The notes under the pieces: generated by a model | The model's input: the letters and a program-made list of their open reading frames with translations, nothing else | The model's database searches: none | What the model was told of the DNA's origin: nothing | Shown here: piece after piece, positions 17,099 to 27,000 of the stretch | How positions within the stretch are numbered: the first letter of the stretch is position 1 | How the letters are laid out: the number at the start of each line of letters is the position of its first letter | Assembly: GCA_017473775.1 (NCBI GenBank) | Contig: JAFUJH010000081.1 | Coordinates: 1-45,047, forward strand | Direction of reading: 5' to 3' | DNA: 45,047 nucleotides | DNA from: Ruminococcus sp. | Lineage (GTDB): Bacteria > Bacillota > Clostridia > Oscillospirales > Acutalibacteraceae | Position numbers and translations under genes: made by a program

Positions 17099-18070
17099 AT
17101 GAAAAGAAAAGCCAGAGAGAAAAAGATTGAAAAAATCGGCATTTCGGATATTATCATAATCTTTGCAGGGTGTGTACTGTATGCCCTTTCGATTGTTCTT
17201 TTTATATCTCCCAACAACATTGCCCCCGGTGGAGTCATAGGTATCAGCACCTTGATAAACTATACTTTTGATTTTCTCCCACTGGGTACAATGAGCCTGA
17301 TTCTGAATATCCCTCTTTTCATCTGGGGCTTCGTTGTTCTGGGGTGGAAGTACCTGAGTCGTTCTGTTATCTGTACTGGGATTTCCTCAGTGTTAATCGA
17401 CCTTTTCAACTTTGTTATTGACCTTGGATATATCAGACCCTATACAGGTGACGGACTTCTGGTGTCTATTTTCGGCGGACTGTTTTGCGGTGCAGGTCTT
17501 GCACTGATTTTCTATCGTGGCGGCTCCACAGGCGGCACCGATATTGTGGCACGCATTATGCACGAGAAAACACCCCATATTTCTCAGGGTAATTTTATGC
17601 TTTCTGTTGATGCTTTGGTTGTCCTTGTGTCTGCCTTTGTGTATGGCAATATCGAGAATGCACTTTATGCAATAATATGCATATTTGTTATGAGCCGTAC
17701 TATCGATACGATTCTCTACGGAGTATCCCGTAATAACGGCAAGCTCCTGTTCATAGTTACCTCAAAGTACGATGAGGTTACAGATACAATCCTCAGGCGT
17801 GTGGATAGGGGAGTTACTCTCCTTAAAGCAGAAGGCGGATTCCGTCGTGACGATAAGCGCGTTATACTTTGTGCAGTCCGTTCCAATCAGGTGCACCTGA
17901 CAAATCAGCTTGTGCATCAGATTGACCCTGAGGCTTTTGCTATAGTCACCACTGCAAATGCCATCAAGGGCAGAGGCTTCTATTCCTACGACGAATCTCC
18001 TAATCCTGCCGTGCACGAGAGCCTTGATGTATCAAGTACCGATGCAGAGAATACTCAGCAGAATTCCTGA
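17099..18070 (+). CDS. YitT family membrane protein (DUF161 + DUF2179)
   Basis: The 323-residue protein has about five hydrophobic segments. These include the YitT-type SPNNIAPGGVIGISTLINY near residue 40 and FYRGGSTGGTDIVARIMH near residue 140. They precede a soluble C-terminal DUF2179 domain of ACT-like fold (VTSKYDEVTDTILRRVDRG). The family is widespread in Firmicutes and its transport substrate, if any, is unknown. It follows mrnC by 23 nt, so it probably ends that operon. Confidence 0.9.
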   Translation: MKRKAREKKIEKIGISDIIIIFAGCVLYALSIVLFISPNNIAPGGVIGISTLINYTFDFLPLGTMSLILNIPLFIWGFVVLGWKYLSRSVICTGISSVLIDLFNFVIDLGYIRPYTGDGLLVSIFGGLFCGAGLALIFYRGGSTGGTDIVARIMHEKTPHISQGNFMLSVDALVVLVSAFVYGNIENALYAIICIFVMSRTIDTILYGVSRNNGKLLFIVTSKYDEVTDTILRRVDRGVTLLKAEGGFRRDDKRVILCAVRSNQVHLTNQLVHQIDPEAFAIVTTANAIKGRGFYSYDESPNPAVHESLDVSSTDAENTQQNS

Positions 18071-18099
18071 TTATTTCTCAAAATTATTCCATTTTATTC

Positions 18100-18127
18100 T
18101 TGACAACCGAACAATTTATGTTATAAT
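18100..18127 (+). promoter_or_regulatory. Promoter of rpsF-ssb-rpsR
   Basis: TTGACA (18100-18105), a 16 bp spacer and TATAAT (18122-18127). It sits directly in front of, and slightly overlapping in action with, the hairpin at 18130-18163. Confidence 0.65.
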
Positions 18128-18129
18128 AA

Positions 18130-18170
18130 GCCTGTTATGTGTATAAGTATGCACATAGCAGGCTTTTTAG
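18130..18170 (+). terminator. Terminator-like hairpin at the rpsF start site
   Basis: GCCTGTTATGTG (18130-18141) pairs with CACATAGCAGGC (18152-18163) with one wobble, followed by TTTTT. RNA coming from yitT can form the full 12 bp stem and terminate. RNA started at the promoter (about 18134) would lack the first GCCT and form only a shortened stem, so rpsF transcripts may pass. Confidence 0.6.
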
Positions 18171-18181
18171 TTTAAAAGCCG

Positions 18182-18241
18182 CGCTGCGGTCAGCAGCGTT
18201 TATCCTTGCACTGAACGCGCAAGCGTCATTCCAATCAGTGC
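18182..18241 (+). promoter_or_regulatory. Structured rpsF leader, possible S6:S18-binding element
   Basis: The leader has CGCTGC/GCAGCG (18182-18198) and a longer pairing GCACTGA/TCAGTGC (18208-18214 with 18235-18241) enclosing an ACGCGCAAGCGT hairpin. Position upstream of rpsF fits the known S6:S18 autoregulatory leader, but no covariance check was possible. Confidence 0.35.
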
Positions 18242-18267
18242 CAATAGTCCAGAAGGAGGTGCAAATA

Positions 18268-18564
18268 ATGGCAGTTATGGCTAACTACGAAACCGTAATG
18301 GTTCTCTCACTGAAGAACGGTGAGGAGGCTGTGCAGGCTATCGTTGAGAAGTTCAAGAATACTATCGAGAAGCATGCAACACTGCAGAGCATTGATGAGT
18401 GGGGCAAGAGAAAGCTCGCATATCTCATCAACAAAGAGTCTGAAGGCTACTATGTTCTTATCAACTTCGAGTCCGACGCAGCTTTCCCTGCAGAGCTCGA
18501 CCGTAGATACAAGATCACAGACGGCGTTCTCAGATCTCTCATCATCAAGAAGGAAGACGAATAA
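18268..18564 (+). CDS. rpsF: Ribosomal protein bS6
   Basis: The 98-residue protein starts MAVMANYETVMVLSL and has the S6 core WGKRKLAYLINKESEGYYVL. The start is fixed by AAGGAGG (18253-18259), 8 nt upstream. The frame stays open to 18139 but that extension covers the leader. It heads the canonical rpsF-ssb-rpsR operon. Confidence 0.97.
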   Translation: MAVMANYETVMVLSLKNGEEAVQAIVEKFKNTIEKHATLQSIDEWGKRKLAYLINKESEGYYVLINFESDAAFPAELDRRYKITDGVLRSLIIKKEDE

Positions 18565-18613
18565 TCACATTTTTTCGCATCATCACTGATGCACAACGAA
18601 AGGACGAGTATTT

Positions 18614-19069
18614 ATGATTAACAGAGTAGTTCTTATGGGCAGACTTGTTTCTGACCCTGAGCTTAAGACAACACAGTCAGGCATCAATGTTACTACATTC
18701 CGTATTGCCGTTGACCGTAGCTATGTCAAAGCAGGCGAGGAGCGTCAGGCAGATTTCTTTGATATCGTTGCATGGCGTTACACCGCAGATTTTGTATGCA
18801 GACACTTCAGAAAGGGCTCTCTCATCGCAATTGATGGAAGCTTACAGAGCCGTACCTATCAGGCAAAGGATGGCACAAACCGCTATGTTGTAGAGGTTAT
18901 CGCTGACAGCGCATCCTTTACAGGCGAGCGCCGCGATTCAAACGGCGGCGGTTACAACCAGCCTCAGGCTCCCCAGCATCCCGCATATTCTGAGCAGACT
19001 CCCTCCTTCGCAAGCGGCTCCGCTTCCGATTTTGAGGAGATGCCCGCAGATGACGACCTGCCCTTCTGA
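18614..19069 (+). CDS. ssb: Single-stranded DNA-binding protein
   Basis: The 151-residue protein has an N-terminal OB fold (MINRVVLMGRLVSDPELK), a disordered Gly/Gln/Pro linker from about residue 110, and the acidic tail ADDDLPF that recruits replication and repair partners. It lies between rpsF and rpsR as in other Firmicutes. Confidence 0.97.
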   Translation: MINRVVLMGRLVSDPELKTTQSGINVTTFRIAVDRSYVKAGEERQADFFDIVAWRYTADFVCRHFRKGSLIAIDGSLQSRTYQAKDGTNRYVVEVIADSASFTGERRDSNGGGYNQPQAPQHPAYSEQTPSFASGSASDFEEMPADDDLPF

Positions 19070-19108
19070 TAATACTCATATTCGATTTTTTTGAAAGGAG
19101 ACTTTAAA

Positions 19109-19342
19109 ATGGCTGAAAGACCTATGCACAGAAAGTCCCGCAGAAAAGTATGCGCATTTTGCGTTGACAAGGTAGAGAAGATTGATTACAAGGATATCAA
19201 TCGTCTTCGCCGTTACATGTCTGAGAGAGCAAAGATTCTCCCCAGAAGAGTAACCGGCACTTGTGCAGCACACCAGAGAGAGCTCACAGTAGCTATCAAG
19301 CGTGCTCGTTACCTTGCTCTGCTTCCTTATTCTGCAGACTAA
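19109..19342 (+). CDS. rpsR: Ribosomal protein bS18
   Basis: The 77-residue protein has the S18 core [25 protein letters not shown] and CAAH could bind zinc, i.e. the Cys-containing paralogue type. ATG 19109 lies 8 nt after AAAGGAG; a TTG at 19091 upstream overlaps that site and is rejected. Confidence 0.96.
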   Translation: MAERPMHRKSRRKVCAFCVDKVEKIDYKDINRLRRYMSERAKILPRRVTGTCAAHQRELTVAIKRARYLALLPYSAD

Positions 19343-19361
19343 TTTTATATTAACAGATTTT

Positions 19362-19397
19362 ACCCATCGGGGATTATTCCTCGGTGGGTATTTTATT
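19362..19397 (+). terminator. Terminator of rpsF-ssb-rpsR
   Basis: An ACCCATCGGGG / CTCGGTGGGT stem with wobble pairs is followed by ATTTTATTT, 20 nt after the rpsR stop. Confidence 0.7.
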
Positions 19398-19398
19398 T

Positions 19399-19500
19399 GG
19401 CTCCCTCTTTGAGGGAGCTGTATTTGCTGTAGGCAAATACTGAGGGAGTGAACCAGGCTCCCTCTTTGAGGGAGCTGTCTGCGAAGCAGACTGAGGGAGT
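19399..19500. repeat. CTCCCTC...GAGGGAG dispersed repeat, two tandem copies
   Basis: Copies 19399-19449 and 19456-19500 share GGCTCCCTCTTTGAGGGAGC and then TGT...ACTGAGGGAGT. The inner hairpins differ: ATTTGC/GCAAAT in the first and CTGC/GCAG in the second. The variable inner arm and constant outer arms are the mark of this family here. Confidence 0.8.
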
Positions 19501-19529
19501 AGATCCCTCCTCACAAAACCTTTCCTTTT

Positions 19530-19556
19530 CGCATAGGGACGACCAATGGTCGTCCG
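19530..19556. repeat. GTAGGGACG palindromic repeat, copy 4 (GCATAGGGACG variant)
   Basis: CGCATAGGGACGACCAATGG is followed by TCGTCCG. It keeps the palindrome GACGACCA/TGGTCGTC. The AT-rich stretch 19557-19737 that follows has no gene I can support. Confidence 0.7.
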
Positions 19557-19737
19557 CTCATAGAACTTAGTTGCAATCAAAAATGTTGCCCTGTCAACAG
19601 GCTGAATCGTTATAATTCTCCAAAAGATTTTAGTGGCTTTATAATTCTAAATTGCAATATTAAATTATGCAAACTGCCCAATTAAATAGTCTTTTTTTGA
19701 CCATAATCACAGTTTGCTAAAAACTGCAAAATTGCAG

Positions 19738-19767
19738 TTGATTTTTGCCATATATATGTATTATAAT
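19738..19767 (+). promoter_or_regulatory. Promoter of the CotH/dockerin gene
   Basis: TTGATT (19738-19743), an 18 bp spacer and TATAAT (19762-19767). Transcription from about 19774 gives an unusually long leader of about 170 nt. Confidence 0.55.
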
Positions 19768-19810
19768 ATTATGGTAAATTATAGATGGGGTAGTATACCC
19801 TTTTGGCATT

Positions 19811-19859
19811 TGTTGTGTGTTACGGACTGCTAAGTTTTGGCAGCCCATAACACACAACA
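19811..19859 (+). promoter_or_regulatory. Long hairpin in the 5' leader of the CotH gene
   Basis: TGTTGTGTGTTA (19811-19822) and TAACACACAACA (19848-19859) pair perfectly over 12 bp. An inner GGACTGC/GCAGCCC stem adds about six more pairs around a TAAGTTTTG loop. No T-run follows, so it is not a terminator. A smaller GGGTA/TACCC hairpin lies just upstream (19788-19800). I could not match it to a known riboswitch. Confidence 0.6.
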
Positions 19860-19944
19860 GCAACGAAGGTCAGTCGCTGTTTCTGCACAATCGGTATACA
19901 CTCCCTCTTACTGCAATGCAAATTGTAATATAGGAGGTTATATT

Positions 19945-22900
19945 ATGAAAACTCTTAACAGAGGTTTTGCAAAGCGTGCGTTGTCAGTTCTTCTGACTCT
20001 GATGATGCTTTTCTCACTGTGCACAGTAGGAATCGTATCCTCAAACGCTGCTGACGTAGACCTCGCACCCTCCGGTGCAAACTTTGAAGGTGGCACTACC
20101 ATATACTTGAAGCCTAATGTTTGGGATTATACCAGTGCTTGGTTTGCTGCCTACTTCTTTAACTCATCTGGCAGTCAGTGGGTTAAGATGGAAGCAACAG
20201 CAGAAGAAGCATATGTTTTTTATGCTGAGATTCCTTCAGGTTCATGGACAAATGTTATTTTCTGTCGTATGGATCCTGCAAAAACTGCTCTTTCATGGGA
20301 CAGCAGATGGAACCAGACCAATAACCTGACTTGTGACGGTGATCTCTTCGTTGTTGAATCATGGGGAGCTGATGGTAGTAATTCCACAGGTTCATGGTCA
20401 ACATACGTTGCTCCCGGTGACAGTGAGGAAACAGGTTCTAACACTGCAACAATTTATGTAACAGGTCTTGACAATACATCCTACTACGATGAATCATCTT
20501 ACCTGTATGTATGGGAGTCAAGTACAAATACCGGTATCGGTGGCGGTTGGCCAGGCAAAGTTCTTGAATATGATTCAACTACCGGTTACTATTACCGTAC
20601 TTTCCAGTACGATTTAGCATATAAGTTTATCGTTAACAATAACAATGATAAGCAGACTGACGACCCTACTGTAAAGTTCACAGCATCTGAACTCCTTGTA
20701 ACTTTTACAGGTGATAATACTTACACAACAGAGGAGCTGTCAGCACAGACAGGCGGTAAGTTCTGGGTAGATGTTGATGGTGATATTTCTACCACTACTG
20801 ATATCATCTATCCTTCATCTAACACCTTTTACCTGCCATCTGGTGTTACCAGAACAGAGGTTACTCTGGTGTCTGATGACGATTCAACCGTCACTGTTAA
20901 CGGTACTGGAGTTACAACTGCTGGTGTAACGGTTGACCTTTCAAGCTCAACCTGTACTGTAAACGATGTTTCCTACAAGGTTATGCAATCTGCTAATGTT
21001 TCCTCTATTCACACCACCACTGAGGAGAAGATTCCTCAGGGCACAGGCTACGGTGCAAGCAAGGATGACTACAATAGCGAGAACAACTCCGATGGTACAG
21101 GTGACTCACAGTTTATTACAGTCATTGGTCCTGACGGTACAGTTAAGCTTGAGGAAGCAGTCCTCAAGAAAATCAAAGGTAGAGGTAACTCCTCTTGGGA
21201 AGCATCCAACTCCATTATCGGTAAGTATGCTTTCAACATCACTCTTGGTTCTAAGGCTAAGCTCCTTGACGAAAGTACAAAGTCCAAGAAGTACTGCCTT
21301 GTTTCCTATAATGCAGACGAAGCTCGTATGCGTAATATGGTTATCTATGAGCTTGCACAGCAGATTGGCGTTAAGTATGTAGCAGACTACGAGCCTATCG
21401 ACCTGTACAATAACGGTTACTATATCGGCTCATATCTCCTTACAGATAAGGTTGAGATTGGCGATCCTCTGGTTGCCCTTGATGTTAACCTTGATGATAT
21501 CAACAAGGATGCCACAACTGATACAAACAGTGACGGTATTCTTAACGCTACTCTTTATGATGATGATAGCCAGATGGTGCGTGCATACGCCGGTAGTTCT
21601 TCTATAAACGAAACAGCAACTGCAGGCTTCTTCAAGTTTATCACAAACCTTGATGAGCCCGATCCTTCAGAGTATGCAGACTCAGGCTTCCTTCTTGAGT
21701 TCGAACTTAATGAGCGATTCGCCGCTGAAATTTCAGGCTTCATCTCCACAAAGGGTCAGCAGATTGTTTGTAAGTACCCTGAGTACGCTACATATAAAGA
21801 AATTCTTTTCATTATGGATAAGTGGAACACAGCCGAGGCTCTTATGTATGACGATACAGCTACCTACGAGGAACTTGATGCTGTTATTGATGTTGAGTCT
21901 TTCGCTAAGATGTACCTGATTCAGGAGCTTTCCAAGAATCTGGATGCAGGTGCTACTTCCTACTATGTATACTATGACGGCGGCAAGCTCCACGCAGGCG
22001 TTGCATGGGACTATGACTGGACTCTTGGTCAGTATATCCAAAGCGGTGATACCAACAAGAGTGTTGCTAACCAGACAAGCGGAAAGTTTGATTCAGAAGC
22101 TACAAATACGCTCGAAAATCCAGAAGGTTGGTGGGCTAACTCCAAGGAGATTTATCCTAACACTAATGTTCTCAATGCACAGGCAGCTCTCTGCCAGAAC
22201 GAAAACTTCTGGGCTGTAGTTGCCGCAGAATGGAACGAGCTGTTCTACTCCGAAGCACTCAAATTCGCTGATAGCACAATTTCTTCTGTATCTGAGCTTG
22301 ACGGCAATATGCTTGAGTTCTACAACCTTGTTCATTCTTCCACTGAAATGGACGAAGATAAGTGGGGACTCATCTGGAAGGATCTGCTTGCAGGTGAGAA
22401 CGGTGGTGAGAACTGGGGTTCTAAAGATACAGGCGATACTCACGATGCCGCTGTTGTATCTCTTAATAACTTCTTCTACAAGCGTCTTGTATGGATGAAC
22501 GGCAAGCTTTCTGTTGTCGATTACACAATCCAGCCTCCCACAGTTTCCTTTGATAAGGAGCTTTATCAGGCAGGGGAGACAGCAACTCTTGTAATCGACG
22601 ATAAAACCGATGGTGATTATACATACACTATCTACAAGGATGGCACACAGGTTGACACTACTACTGAAAAGACCTACACCATCACAGCAGAAAAAGCATG
22701 TGTGGGCAACTACACAGTAGTCGCTACATCAAATAATGATTCAAATAAGGTTTCTGCCGCTTCCAATGCATCAACCTTTGCAATCGATGGCTTCAACTTC
22801 ACTCTTGATGTTACAGCTCCCGAGTCTGTAATGGTTGGCAACTCAATCGTTATTGATGCAACCACCAACTCCACCGAGACTGTTACATATACACTCAAGG

Positions 22901-23970
22901 ATTCCGAGGGTAACACTGTTGATACTAACACAACAGGTGATTTCAGCATCACAGTTACAGCTGATGATATCGGCACAAAGAACTACACTCTCGATGCTGT
23001 AACCACAGTTGACGGCGAGCAGTTCACAGCTACCAAGGATATCACAGTTGAGGTAACAAAGTTCACATTCTCCGTTACACTCTCTGCTCCCGAGTCTGTT
23101 GAGGCAGGTATGGTTATCACCCTGAATGCTACTGCTGTTTCTAACTCTACTGTTACATATACATTCTATACAGAAGACGGCACACTCGTTGCTGAGAACA
23201 CCTCAGGTATTTATACTGTAGACGCAACTCAGGCTGATGTGGATACCATCAAGTCCTACTATGTAGTAGCTTCGACTACAGTTGCAGGTGTTGCATACAC
23301 CGATACCTCTGATACTGTAAATGTTCAGGTTACAGCAGTTAAAGAGACCTACGAGGTAACTCTCTACTTCAAGAGCACATCTACTCTGGGATATAAGCCT
23401 CTGCTTACCACAGAAGGTGCAGTTGTAAACTTCACAGACTTCGAGATGACAAAGGATACCTTTATTTGCAAGAATGCAACCGATACAGCTTCTTATTATT
23501 GGTATTCAGCTGTTGTTCAGGTTTCCAAGGCTTCTCCCACACTTTCTGTCAGCATCCTGTCCTCCCGTTACGCAATGGAGGGTGACATCGACCTGACAAT
23601 CACACAGAGCGGTGCAATCTACCTTGCAGTTGATAACCTCAACGAAGGCTACGAGATGTTCAACCTCACCGATTGGACAGAGACAGAGCGTAACTGGACA
23701 CAAAGTGCAGTTCATATGGTATACGACGCTCAGTATGATACCGAGGAGTCTCTTGCTGAGGTTTCAGCCCGTGTTAACCTGACATCTGTCGGCGATGCAA
23801 ACGGTGACGGTATGGTTAACATCAAGGACGCAACTCTTATCCAGAAGTTCCTTGCAAGCCTTGAGACATTCACCGCTTTTGATAAGGAAATCTCCGACAT
23901 AAACGACGATGGTTTCGTCACAATCAAAGACGCAACTGCTATCCAGAAGAAGATAGCAGGTTGCCTTTGA
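19945..23970 (+). CDS. Secreted CotH-type kinase with starch-binding-like modules and C-terminal dockerin
   Basis: The 1341-residue protein has an N-terminal signal peptide (cleavage likely near residue 35, SNA-A). Two aromatic-rich starch-binding-like modules (CBM26-type; about 53-150 and 168-250, e.g. YLKPNVWDY, GGGWPGKVLEYD) follow. Then comes a CotH kinase domain (KGRGNSSW at 411-418; AGVAWDYDW with W688-W692, the metal/active-site region). Ig-like repeats fill about 863-1135. A type I dockerin at 1283-1341 has two calcium loops (GDANGDGMVNIKDATLIQ, INDDGFVTIKDATAIQ). It should be exported and held on a cohesin scaffold. CotH proteins phosphorylate other proteins outside the cytosol; the target here is unknown. 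ATG 19945 follows TAGGAGG by 7 nt; the open frame upstream covers the leader. Confidence 0.88.
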   Translation: MKTLNRGFAKRALSVLLTLMMLFSLCTVGIVSSNAADVDLAPSGANFEGGTTIYLKPNVWDYTSAWFAAYFFNSSGSQWVKMEATAEEAYVFYAEIPSGSWTNVIFCRMDPAKTALSWDSRWNQTNNLTCDGDLFVVESWGADGSNSTGSWSTYVAPGDSEETGSNTATIYVTGLDNTSYYDESSYLYVWESSTNTGIGGGWPGKVLEYDSTTGYYYRTFQYDLAYKFIVNNNNDKQTDDPTVKFTASELLVTFTGDNTYTTEELSAQTGGKFWVDVDGDISTTTDIIYPSSNTFYLPSGVTRTEVTLVSDDDSTVTVNGTGVTTAGVTVDLSSSTCTVNDVSYKVMQSANVSSIHTTTEEKIPQGTGYGASKDDYNSENNSDGTGDSQFITVIGPDGTVKLEEAVLKKIKGRGNSSWEASNSIIGKYAFNITLGSKAKLLDESTKSKKYCLVSYNADEARMRNMVIYELAQQIGVKYVADYEPIDLYNNGYYIGSYLLTDKVEIGDPLVALDVNLDDINKDATTDTNSDGILNATLYDDDSQMVRAYAGSSSINETATAGFFKFITNLDEPDPSEYADSGFLLEFELNERFAAEISGFISTKGQQIVCKYPEYATYKEILFIMDKWNTAEALMYDDTATYEELDAVIDVESFAKMYLIQELSKNLDAGATSYYVYYDGGKLHAGVAWDYDWTLGQYIQSGDTNKSVANQTSGKFDSEATNTLENPEGWWANSKEIYPNTNVLNAQAALCQNENFWAVVAAEWNELFYSEALKFADSTISSVSELDGNMLEFYNLVHSSTEMDEDKWGLIWKDLLAGENGGENWGSKDTGDTHDAAVVSLNNFFYKRLVWMNGKLSVVDYTIQPPTVSFDKELYQAGETATLVIDDKTDGDYTYTIYKDGTQVDTTTEKTYTITAEKACVGNYTVVATSNNDSNKVSAASNASTFAIDGFNFTLDVTAPESVMVGNSIVIDATTNSTETVTYTLKDSEGNTVDTNTTGDFSITVTADDIGTKNYTLDAVTTVDGEQFTATKDITVEVTKFTFSVTLSAPESVEAGMVITLNATAVSNSTVTYTFYTEDGTLVAENTSGIYTVDATQADVDTIKSYYVVASTTVAGVAYTDTSDTVNVQVTAVKETYEVTLYFKSTSTLGYKPLLTTEGAVVNFTDFEMTKDTFICKNATDTASYYWYSAVVQVSKASPTLSVSILSSRYAMEGDIDLTITQSGAIYLAVDNLNEGYEMFNLTDWTETERNWTQSAVHMVYDAQYDTEESLAEVSARVNLTSVGDANGDGMVNIKDATLIQKFLASLETFTAFDKEISDINDDGFVTIKDATAIQKKIAGCL

Positions 23971-24007
23971 TAATCCTATACTATTAATATAGGAGGTTTT
24001 TAACGAC

Positions 24008-27000
24008 ATGAAAACTAAGAAAATTTTCAAACGCGCACTCACCCTGCTGCTGACCCTGTTGATGTTGCTTTCAACATCCTCTCTGGCACTCTCCGCCGCA
24101 CAGGTAGAAGTTGCCGAGACAGGTGCAACAATTGTTGCTGGGGATATTATCTGGTATAATAATTCTAATAATTGGAGCACTCCTTACATTTATGTATGGG
24201 GTAGTGATTCGTCAGACTGGCCAGGTTATCCTATGACTAAGGATGATACCAGCGGAAATTACTACTGGATATCCAACGGTACTTATACAATGTGTATCTT
24301 TAGTAATAATGGTTCAAACCAGACAGGCGATCTGACAATTGGAGGTGCTGGTTACTTATACAACGGTTCTTCTTGGTCCTCTTATTCAAATGAGGCTCCC
24401 GTTGTGCCTGTAAGTGATGATCTTCTTTCTGTATTAAAAGGTGAGAAGATTATGTTCTACATTGGTATGCCTACGAGTTGGGGTAACAATACAACAACTA
24501 TCTATCTCAAATTGAACGGCTCTAATGTAGCTTTAGGTGCTTCCTCATTTGAATATTCAAGTTCATTTTATTTACCTGTATGCGCTGCTGCAACATCTGG
24601 TTATTATGTTTCCAATAACAATAGTTGGGGCGGTAACGCAATAAGCGGTACACCTGTATCAGGTGGTGCTTATCTTGCAAGTGGTTCTGCAACGGTATCA
24701 ACAGCATATACTGTTTCTGCTTCTTTGGAAAGCAACAGTATAACAGTTGGTTCAAACGCTACTATTAGCAATGTATCAGCTTCAGATGGACATCTTGGTA
24801 AAACCACACAGGTTAAATATTATGTCACCTCTGATGGTTCGGAATTCACAGAACTTTCTTGTTCTAATACAACTCTTGAGACTTCCGAACTTGAGGTCGG
24901 TACATATACCGTATATCCTGTTCTCTATGATGGTTATGTATATACAAGAGGAAACGCGATTAGTTTAACCGTTGCAGATGCAGTTTCTGAGCACACTGTA
25001 ACTTTCGTTAACTACGATGGCACAGTTCTTGATACTCAGACTGTTAAAGACGGCGAGTCTGCCACAGCTCCCACAGTTTCTCCCCGTGAGGGCTACACCT
25101 TCACAGGCTGGAGTGACGGAACTAACACATACAAATCCGACACTCTGCCTACTATCACAGCAGACACTACCTTCACAGCACAGTATACTATTAATACTTA
25201 CGATGTAACTGTTAATTCTGCAACCGGTGGTTCTGCTTCTGCAAATACAGCCACAGTTACTCACGGTAGCACAGTAGAGCTTACTGCTACTGCTGATACC
25301 GCAAACGGCTATGCATTCACAGGTTGGGATATAACCGGTACTTATGATGTTGTTTCCGGTACAACATCATCAGCATCTTTAACCATCAAGGTTTATTCCA
25401 ATATTACCGCGAAGGCCAATTTCCAGCAGATTCCTACTAATACAGTTCAAGGTGTAGTAGGAACAGGAGAAGGTGAGGTTTCACCTGTACAGCAGGAAAT
25501 TGCAGAGGGTAGTTCAGTTATCATCACTGCAACCCCTGCAGACGGTTTTAGATTCTCAGGTTGGTTAATCAGTGGTGACTATACACCCGTGAATTACAGC
25601 GAAACTTCTCCCTCTATTTCCATCATTCCTCTGAGCGATGTTACTGCTACAGCAAACTTCATCAAGACCTACACTGTTACCTTCGTTGATATGAACGGTG
25701 ACACAATCAGCAAGGTTACAGTTGATGAAGGTGCAGATGCAACTGCTCCTTCAGCCCCTGCAGTTGACCACTATACATTTTCTAAGTGGGACACAGACTA
25801 TACTAATGTAACCTCTGACTTGACTGTAAAAGCAGTTTATACAGCTAACACCTACACAGTAGCTGTTACTGCAGGCACAGGCGGTACTGCTCAGACTTCC
25901 GCTGAAAGCGTTACATATCCTAATACTGTAACTCTTACAGCAGATCCTTCCTCCACCGATTATGTATTCGCAGGTTGGGAGATTACAGGTGATTACGAGG
26001 AAGTTTCTTCTACTGCTAACACTATTACAATCCGACCCGAGGGCAATGTAACAGCAAATGCTACATTTTCACTTGGTCAGTACCTCACAGTTTATACCTA
26101 CTCCGATGATGGCTACAAAAAGCTGACTCTCACAGAGTCCAACGGCACAACTGACAACACTGTTATCAATGGTGTTGCACAGCCTTCAACAGAAACCTTC
26201 AACGGCGTAACATGGGATAAATCCGAAGAGGCAGAGCTCAAACAGGGCTACTCCAACTCCGTAACAGCAGTCCTCGCAGGTGAGGGTACATCTTCCGACA
26301 CGGTTATCTATGTTGATTTCAGCAAGGCTACAAGCTGGAGAAGCGGTCACTATCTTTCAATTACTGCTTCTTCCAACTCAGGTAAAACCATATCAAGTTC
26401 TGACACCTCAGGTGCAGGCTCTTATGCTCCTAAGAACGATGCATGGCTTGGCTCAGGTACACTGGTATCCGGTTCTACCTATATGTGGACTATTCCCAGT
26501 GCTAACCTTTCTAACCTTAAGAGTTATGGTTTTACTGTTTGGTCAGTAAATGAGAGTTCCCATGATCAGGTATGGCAGACGGATGTTTCTCATATCGCTT
26601 ATAACGCTTCTTATAATACTTATGAGGTAAGTTCTTCACGCACATATCATACAGACCGTCAGTCATACTGCTTCACACTTACTGCAAGCAGTAACACAAT
26701 GAGCCAGTCCGACTCCATCGACCTGACCTCAACTCTGTACAACGGTACAGCTTGGAGAGGGGAGAGCGAGGTCTGGATTTACCAGTCAGGTACAACTGAG
26801 GTTGTAACTCTCCGTCGTGACCTCCTTAATCTTGTAACTGATACTACTACAGAGTACAATGGCGGCACAAACTCCGTCGGCTACACCGACGACTCCTGGT
26901 CTGCTTTCGTTACTGCTTACGATAACGCTTACAGCGTTTCAGGTGCGGCAGCTTCTACTCAGAAAGCTATCGACGATGCTTACACAGCACTTGATGCTGC

